NCBI RefSeq assembly: GCF_020010905.1
Contig: NZ_JAGJBY010000002.1
Span: 4,092,001-4,156,000 of the forward strand
DNA length: 64,000 bases
From: Streptomyces acidiscabies
GTDB lineage: Bacteria; Actinomycetota; Actinomycetes; Streptomycetales; Streptomycetaceae
Reading direction: 5' to 3'
Shown: positions 60,101 to 64,000 of the stretch, piece by piece
How the letters are laid out: every line of letters begins with the position of its first letter
How positions within the stretch are numbered: position 1 is the stretch's first letter
Position numbers and translations under genes: made by a program
Notes under the pieces: generated by a model
Told to the model about the DNA's origin: nothing
The model's database searches: none
Seen by the model: the letters and a program-made list of their open reading frames with translations, nothing else

Positions 60101-62121
60101 GTGTTCGGGTAGAGGTTGCTCTCCGAGGCGAGCGTCGGCTCGTCCGGTGCGGTCGGCTCGGCGGTGAAGTGGCAGGTGGGGGACTGGCTGTACGTCGTCG
60201 ACGCCATCCCGTCGGTGACCGTGACGTCCCAGTCGACGGTCTTCCCGGCCGCCAGCGACGACACGAACGACGCCGGGAGCGAGGCCGTCGCGTACGTGTT
60301 GCTCGCCAGGTTGTCGCCGCTCTTGACCGTCGCCTTCGTGGTCGTGCCGTCCACCCAGTACTGGAACGTCGCCTGGAGCTTGTCCCCGTTCGGGTCCTTC
60401 ACCTTGGCGCGCAGCACCGGCGGCGTCGACGCGATCGTCTTGCCCATGTACGGGTACGGCGACGAGGTGTCGCAGGCCGCGTCGGCGGCGCCGGACACGG
60501 CGGCCATGGTCGCGGCGGTGGGGGCGCTCGGCGGGTTGTCGTAGAAGATCTGGAGCGTCGGGTTGTGCGAGAACCGCTTGAACCCCAGGTCGTTGCGGCC
60601 GGCCTCCATCGAGTCCTCGCTCAGCGTGGCGGTGAAGCTCGTCGAGTGCCCGCTCGCAGCCTTCTTGATCGGCGTCAGGACATTGAAGCCGTTGGTCGAA
60701 CTGCCGTTGTTCGGGCACAGCGAGGGGTTGTACGCCGGACCGAAGCTCGCCGACGTCGAGTAGCTGTTGTACTTCGGCCGGTTGCTCCAGTCGGTGCCCG
60801 AGCCGATGCCCCGGGACCAGTGCAGGTTGACGGTCGCCGTCGTCGCGCAGGACGCCGAGTAGATGTCCGTCGCGTCGACCTCGGCGCTGTTGATCGTCGC
60901 GCCGAAGATCGTCTTGGACAGGCTCCACTGGTAGATGGCGTGCTCGTCACCCGTGTTGCAGGAACCCTCGGGCCAGCCGTTGTAGCCGACGCCGAGATAG
61001 CCGTTGTCGGCCAGCGAACCCGTCTTGTTGTAGAAGGACGTGCCGGGGCAGCCCTGCTTCACCTCGTCGAACGCCGGGTTCGCGTAGTCGACCGGGTGCC
61101 AGTTCACCGAGGGGTCGACGTACACCGGGAACACGGTCCCGGCGCGGGTGAGCATCGCCTTGTCCGGTACGAGGGTCAGCGTGCCGTGGCCGAGGCGCGT
61201 GCCGACGCCGGCGACGCGGGCGGCCAGGCCCGGGTGCGCGGCGTCGGAGGCGTCGGCCGCGACCTTCGCCTTGGTGTGCAGGGCGAGGTTGGAGTCCCAC
61301 TGGAGCGGGGTGGGGGAGTCGGCCACCGCTGTGCCGTGCGTGTCCGTGACGGTGAGTCCGCCGTTCGCCGCGGTGGCCAGGTGTCCTCCGTTCACCTGAG
61401 CGCCCAGGCGCAGGGCGGCCAGCGCGGGGTTGCGTGCGGCGGTGGCGTCGTGGACGACGAGGGTCTCGCTGGGGCCGCCGGACGCGGTGGCGGTGACCTG
61501 GAGGTCTACGCCGGGGAGTACGGCGGGGTAGGTGGCGGTGTCGCCTGCGATGCGCGGGGCGGGGAGGGGGGTTGGCCAGGTCAGAGTGAGGGCGGTGATG
61601 CCGGATCGGGTGACCGCGAGAGGGGCCGTGCCGCCGCCGGAGAAGGAGACCGTGCCGTACGCCGTGGCCTTCGGGGACCAGGTGCCGTCGGGGCGGTGCG
61701 TGAGCGTCAGGTCCACCGGGACCCAGCGGCCGGAGTGCCGGGTTCGCACCGGCAACGGGTTGGAGACCGTACGGAAGCCGCCGCCGGGCTCCGCCTCCAC
61801 CTGGAGGGTGGGGCTGGTGAGGGACGGGACGGTGACCGGTTTTCCGGTGCTGTGCGCCTGCGCTGCGGCGGCCTGCATGGCGGTGCCGTCGGCCGAGGTG
61901 GGGCCGTAGCCGTCCGGGAGGACCGGTGAACCGGCGCTGTCCGCAGGGGACTTGGTGACGGGGGCGCTCTTGCCGGTGACCTGGAGGCCCGCGGCCGGGC
62001 GCGGGGTCGCCGCCGCTGCGGGGGTGGTGGCGAGGCCGGCCGCGCCGACCGCCAGGATCGCGGCGACCGCCAGGGCCGCGCTGGGTCTGTGGATTCGCGC
62101 ACGTGTACGAGGTGGGTGCAT
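57178..62121 (-). CDS. Giant secreted DNRLRE / SGNH-like / LamG protein
   Basis: A 1647-residue exported protein. A signal peptide (PSAALAVAAILAVGAAGLATTPAAAA) is followed by a Pro/Ala linker and a beta-rich DNRLRE adhesion-type domain around residues 340-540 (GYLGVGYNGWPEGSC, WSLSKTIFGATINSAEVD). Ig/FN3-like repeats and a jelly-roll-rich middle come next. Near residue 1180 an SGNH-hydrolase-like domain appears, but block I GDS reads GDH (AVLGDHLVD) and the GxND block reads GLED, while SGDH near the end is kept, so it is probably inactive. The last 190 residues are a LamG/concanavalin-like domain (FTLSAWVKLGS, WTHLTGVYNAATKTAQLYVNGTL). Divergent from an RHS-type gene and followed by a clear terminator. 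Confidence 0.85.
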   Translation of the reverse strand: MHPPRTRARIHRPSAALAVAAILAVGAAGLATTPAAAATPRPAAGLQVTGKSAPVTKSPADSAGSPVLPDGYGPTSADGTAMQAAAAQAHSTGKPVTVPSLTSPTLQVEAEPGGGFRTVSNPLPVRTRHSGRWVPVDLTLTHRPDGTWSPKATAYGTVSFSGGGTAPLAVTRSGITALTLTWPTPLPAPRIAGDTATYPAVLPGVDLQVTATASGGPSETLVVHDATAARNPALAALRLGAQVNGGHLATAANGGLTVTDTHGTAVADSPTPLQWDSNLALHTKAKVAADASDAAHPGLAARVAGVGTRLGHGTLTLVPDKAMLTRAGTVFPVYVDPSVNWHPVDYANPAFDEVKQGCPGTSFYNKTGSLADNGYLGVGYNGWPEGSCNTGDEHAIYQWSLSKTIFGATINSAEVDATDIYSASCATTATVNLHWSRGIGSGTDWSNRPKYNSYSTSASFGPAYNPSLCPNNGSSTNGFNVLTPIKKAASGHSTSFTATLSEDSMEAGRNDLGFKRFSHNPTLQIFYDNPPSAPTAATMAAVSGAADAACDTSSPYPYMGKTIASTPPVLRAKVKDPNGDKLQATFQYWVDGTTTKATVKSGDNLASNTYATASLPASFVSSLAAGKTVDWDVTVTDGMASTTYSQSPTCHFTAEPTAPDEPTLASESNLYPNTDVTDAAVGAAAGTSGKFDITGSGTTATKFVYHLDVPPPTSGAPANETVTASGNKATVTVVPPSPGPHTLYVYAVDGAGDVSGTSAYPFLAAGHPNTTCASLAACFNNVGVSADSNMTAANFDGNGHSFSATDWADAGWTSGGKVTVDGATMTLPAFGSGQKDNLLAANQTVNYSAQGSALVFLTASTYTNLSSPGAIAGDTTSPYVPAGTRVSAAYCFTGDDADGFCPASGQITYTDGTSATYMLTVPDWSNTDSSIAAAVFPHANGSTQSTANRQLYAFSVPVDPARTIASVTLPDLTGAAGPSEPTLHVFALGTRNTTAGTAEANGTYAAAPSGQSWTGAWSGATEGSFGLPGGGTYANQTIRVALKPSVSGSTVRVKLDNALGTSKLSIGHATIAVSSTPNAIGSVPSGTPTTLKFGGAQAVTVPVGGMVYSDPLPFTVTANQYLLVSYQLSNAVPYLVQHTYAGGSYEYITANGSGDLTTGTSATPFTTTAAAYGNFTDLVTGLDVQSANVPTEAVLGDHLVDPFQPNTTLPNSNGYRVADGLTAAEPTTASPYGVLAEGIEANQLMTDNPETYSGNSVGGPSVLSRLDRDILDQPGLSTVVVDAGLEDLLAGSTSDDLDADGYTELVQQLQGWGVNVVLTSLTPCEGFAGDGATPNDPCTSTTDDNRTDVNAFLGGMNLGNPWATPAVYFADFDAAVAVTDATTGEEKLAATADSGDHVNLSNPAFGALTTALLSPVDTWGLDDGDGMPVATDTAATDTLNTLNAAGANPNLGNNPLTLTGGASWATDSTRGTVLGLDGSTGYAVSANPQVVADTGSFTLSAWVKLGSAGTADQTVLAEEGTQTSPFALQYNHSHTGNPGWALAFTSADSASPTTTYTYAANAAAGTWTHLTGVYNAATKTAQLYVNGTLAATTTGVTPWAATGNLVLGRGLSGGTQTAWLNGSVSDVQAYAYALTANQITALYQNIP

Positions 62122-62329
62122 CGGATTCCCGTCTGCGGAAGGTCTTTCGGAGACTGGCGTGAGTGGTCGTTCGGAACTCCGCAAAGATCAGCCGGGCAGG
62201 TGAGAGACGTATGTGGTCATGTCAAGAATCAGGGAAGAGGTTCCTGTTGACCGATGCGCGGCAAATCGACGGACACGTACGGTCCGTTGCGTCGTGAAGA
62301 TCGACAGTGCCGTGTGAAGGAGCAAGTCC

Positions 62330-64000
62330 TTGCCCAGGACGACAGGTTCGCAGGGCGGCCCGAGACCCGACGGCCGCCTGAGACGAGGGCTGACCGCCCT
62401 GACCGCGGTGATCTCCGTGATCGTCGGCGTCACCGGCGCCGCGCAGCCGTCCCACAGCCGTACGCAGCCGGGCTACGCCCAGGTGAAGCCGGTTCCGGTG
62501 ACGGCCGTGCGGTCGCACTACGGTCCCGTACGGCATCTCGCGAACTCGCCGTCGCCGAAGGTGACTTGGCCCAGCGGGGCGGCGGGGTTCAGTGCGGCGG
62601 GCTCGACGGCGGGGCGTACGGCGGCGGCGTCCGGAACCCGGCTCAGGGCGGGCAGCCTGCCGATCTGGCTCACGCCCTCGTCCGGCAAGGCCGCGTCCGG
62701 CAAGGCCGCTTCCTCAGGCAACTCCTCTGTTTCCGGCGCACCTTCTTCCTTCACGCACACCACCGCACGCGTCCTCCCGCAGCGCGCCGCCCAGTCCGCC
62801 GGAGTCGACGGTGTCCTCCTCCAGCTGACCGGCCTCCCCAAGGCCAAGTCTCAACTCGCCCTGGACTACCGCGACTTCACCGCCGCGTTCGGCGCCGACT
62901 GGGGCTCGCGCCTCCGCCTCGTCCAGCTCCCCGCCTGCGCCCTGACGACGCCGAGCCGCGCGGCCTGCCGTACCCAGACCCCGGTGGCCTCCACCAACGA
63001 CACCAAGGCGCAGACGATTTCGGCGCCGCTCGCCCTCGCACAGAGCACCTCCACGCAGAGCGCCCCCGCACACAGCGCCCTCGCGCAGACCACCTCCGCG
63101 CAGAGCACCTCTGCGCAAAGCACCTCCGCCCAGAGCGACGTAGTCATGGCCGCCACCGCCGCCCCCACCGGAGGCGGCGGCGACTTCACCGCCACCTCCC
63201 TCAAGTCCTCCAGCACCTGGCAGGCCGGCGGCAGTACCGACGCGTTCACCTGGTCGTACCCGATCACCGGCCCCGCCGTACCCGGAGGCCTCGCCCCCAA
63301 CCTCGCGCTGGGCTACGACTCGCAGAGCGTGGACGGCCTCACCTCGTCCACGAACAACCAGGCGTCGGTCGTCGGCGACGGCTTCTCCCTGCCGAGCAAC
63401 TACATCGAGCGCTCGTACGCCTCCTGCCACGACAACCCGGCGGGAACCACCAGGACTTGGGACAACTGCTGGTCCTCCGACAACCAGCTCACCCTTTCCC
63501 TCAACGGCACGGCCACGACCCTCGTCAAGGACGACACCACCGGCGCCTACCGCGCCCAGGGCGACTCCGACGAGCGCGTCGAGCGGCTGACCGGCGCCTC
63601 CAACGGCGCCCAGAGCGGCGAGTACTTCCGGGTCACCACCGCGAACGGCACCCAGTACACCTTCGGCCTGAACCAGCTCCCCGGCTGGGCCTCGGGCGAC
63701 GCGGCCACGAACTCGGTGCTGACGCAGCCCGTCTACGCCACCGCCTCCGGCCAGCCCTGCTACAACGCGACCTGGGCCAGCTCCTGGTGCCAGCAGGGCT
63801 ACCGCTGGATGCTGGACTACGTCAAGGACACCCACGGCGACGTGATGTCCTACTTCTACACACCGACGACCGCGCACTACGCGCGCAACCTCGGCAAGAC
63901 CGCCGACACCCCGTACATCCGCGACGCGGCCCTCGCGAGGATCCAGTACGGCCAGCGCGACGGCTCGGTGTACTCCACCAGCCCCGCCGCGCAGGTCACT
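62330..64000 (+). CDS. RHS/SpvB-type secreted protein, N-terminal part (runs off window)
   Basis: The frame is open from TTG 62330 to the window end (557 codons). AAGGAG lies 7 bases before the TTG; a stop just upstream rules out earlier starts in frame. The signal-like N-terminus RLRRGLTALTAVISVIVGVTGA is followed by an Ala/Ser/Thr-rich region with an SAQST repeat. An RHS/insecticidal-toxin-like entry domain comes next (TWSYPITGPAVPGGLAPNLALGYDSQSVDG, QASVVGDGFSLPSNYIERSYASC, YFRVTTANGTQYTFGLNQLPGW, YRWMLDYVKDTHGDVMSYFY). RHS repeats and a C-terminal toxin, if any, lie beyond the window. It pairs with the divergent LamG protein across 208 bp. Confidence 0.85.
   Translation, partial: MPRTTGSQGGPRPDGRLRRGLTALTAVISVIVGVTGAAQPSHSRTQPGYAQVKPVPVTAVRSHYGPVRHLANSPSPKVTWPSGAAGFSAAGSTAGRTAAASGTRLRAGSLPIWLTPSSGKAASGKAASSGNSSVSGAPSSFTHTTARVLPQRAAQSAGVDGVLLQLTGLPKAKSQLALDYRDFTAAFGADWGSRLRLVQLPACALTTPSRAACRTQTPVASTNDTKAQTISAPLALAQSTSTQSAPAHSALAQTTSAQSTSAQSTSAQSDVVMAATAAPTGGGGDFTATSLKSSSTWQAGGSTDAFTWSYPITGPAVPGGLAPNLALGYDSQSVDGLTSSTNNQASVVGDGFSLPSNYIERSYASCHDNPAGTTRTWDNCWSSDNQLTLSLNGTATTLVKDDTTGAYRAQGDSDERVERLTGASNGAQSGEYFRVTTANGTQYTFGLNQLPGWASGDAATNSVLTQPVYATASGQPCYNATWASSWCQQGYRWMLDYVKDTHGDVMSYFYTPTTAHYARNLGKTADTPYIRDAALARIQYGQRDGSVYSTSPAAQVT
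63043..63135 (+). repeat. 15-bp coding repeat in the RHS-type gene
   Basis: Degenerate tandem copies of GCGCAGAGCACCTCC encode repeated SAQST units in the linker between signal region and RHS entry domain. Such linkers often vary in length between strains. Confidence 0.75.

Noticed and set aside
57931..61929. A 1332-codon plus-strand open frame antisense to the LamG protein
   Set aside because: High-GC third-position shadow: Arg/Gly/Val-rich with no motif, while the minus-strand frame has a signal peptide, domains and a terminator.

Overview
The window is high-GC actinobacterial DNA, almost certainly a Streptomyces chromosome. The evidence is strong G/C at third codon positions, frequent GTG/TTG starts, Tat signals, a perfect CebR-type box, a DUF6479 protein, a modular PKS gene and an RHS/LamG pair of Streptomyces type. 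It is an accessory-rich region made of catabolic cassettes, regulators with recognisable operators, and one unusual CRISPR-derived locus.

Layout. 1-2.5 kb: a xylan-degrading pair (secreted GH10 xylanase cut by the window edge, Tat-exported GH43), both leftward from one promoter with two palindromes. 2.5-7.8 kb: an IclR regulator divergent from an MHS-type carrier, a zinc alcohol dehydrogenase and a QuiC-type 3-dehydroshikimate dehydratase, i.e. a probable shikimate/quinate-to-protocatechuate route. 7.8-19.7 kb: the most interesting locus. It holds an alpha/beta hydrolase and a caspase-STAND-WD40 protein in overlapping frames, a stand-alone Cas3 HD-like protein that has lost its catalytic residues, and type I-E Cascade genes (cse1, cse2, cas7e, cas5e, cas6e). 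There is no Cas3 helicase, no cas1/cas2 and no visible array. cas7e is split by a complete ISAs1-family element with a perfect 10-bp target duplication. My reading is a Cascade-derived sensor coupled to a protease/hydrolase effector, recently silenced by the insertion.

19.7-23.3 kb: a sugar ABC importer (permease, ATPase, lipoprotein). 23.6-33.5 kb: a steroid C/D-ring (HIP) degradation cluster resembling the KstR2 regulon of mycobacteria (FadE31/FadE32-like, EchA20, IpdC, IpdF, IpdA, IpdB, two SDRs, KstR2-like TetR), with a shared 18-bp palindrome at two promoters. 33.6-38.7 kb: TetR/flavoprotein/MFS efflux, a methyltransferase-MerR pair with a textbook 19-bp-spacer promoter, and a quinone-oxidoreductase remnant. 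38.7-43.9 kb: a GH3 glucosidase with a TetR regulator, DUF6479, a fructosamine kinase and PPK2. 44-48.6 kb: an acyl-CoA ligase, two GC-rich minisatellites flanking a histidine phosphatase without its catalytic histidine, and a FadE26-like dehydrogenase. 48.7-56.8 kb: a single-module type I PKS (KS-AT-KR-ACP-TE) with a serine-less ACP-like N-terminus, an IclR regulator and two SnoaL-like proteins. 57.2-64 kb: a giant secreted DNRLRE/SGNH-like/LamG protein divergent from an RHS/SpvB-type protein cut by the window end.

All assignments come from reading sequence and from remembered family features. No database search or computation was run. No tRNA, rRNA or CRISPR array was seen.
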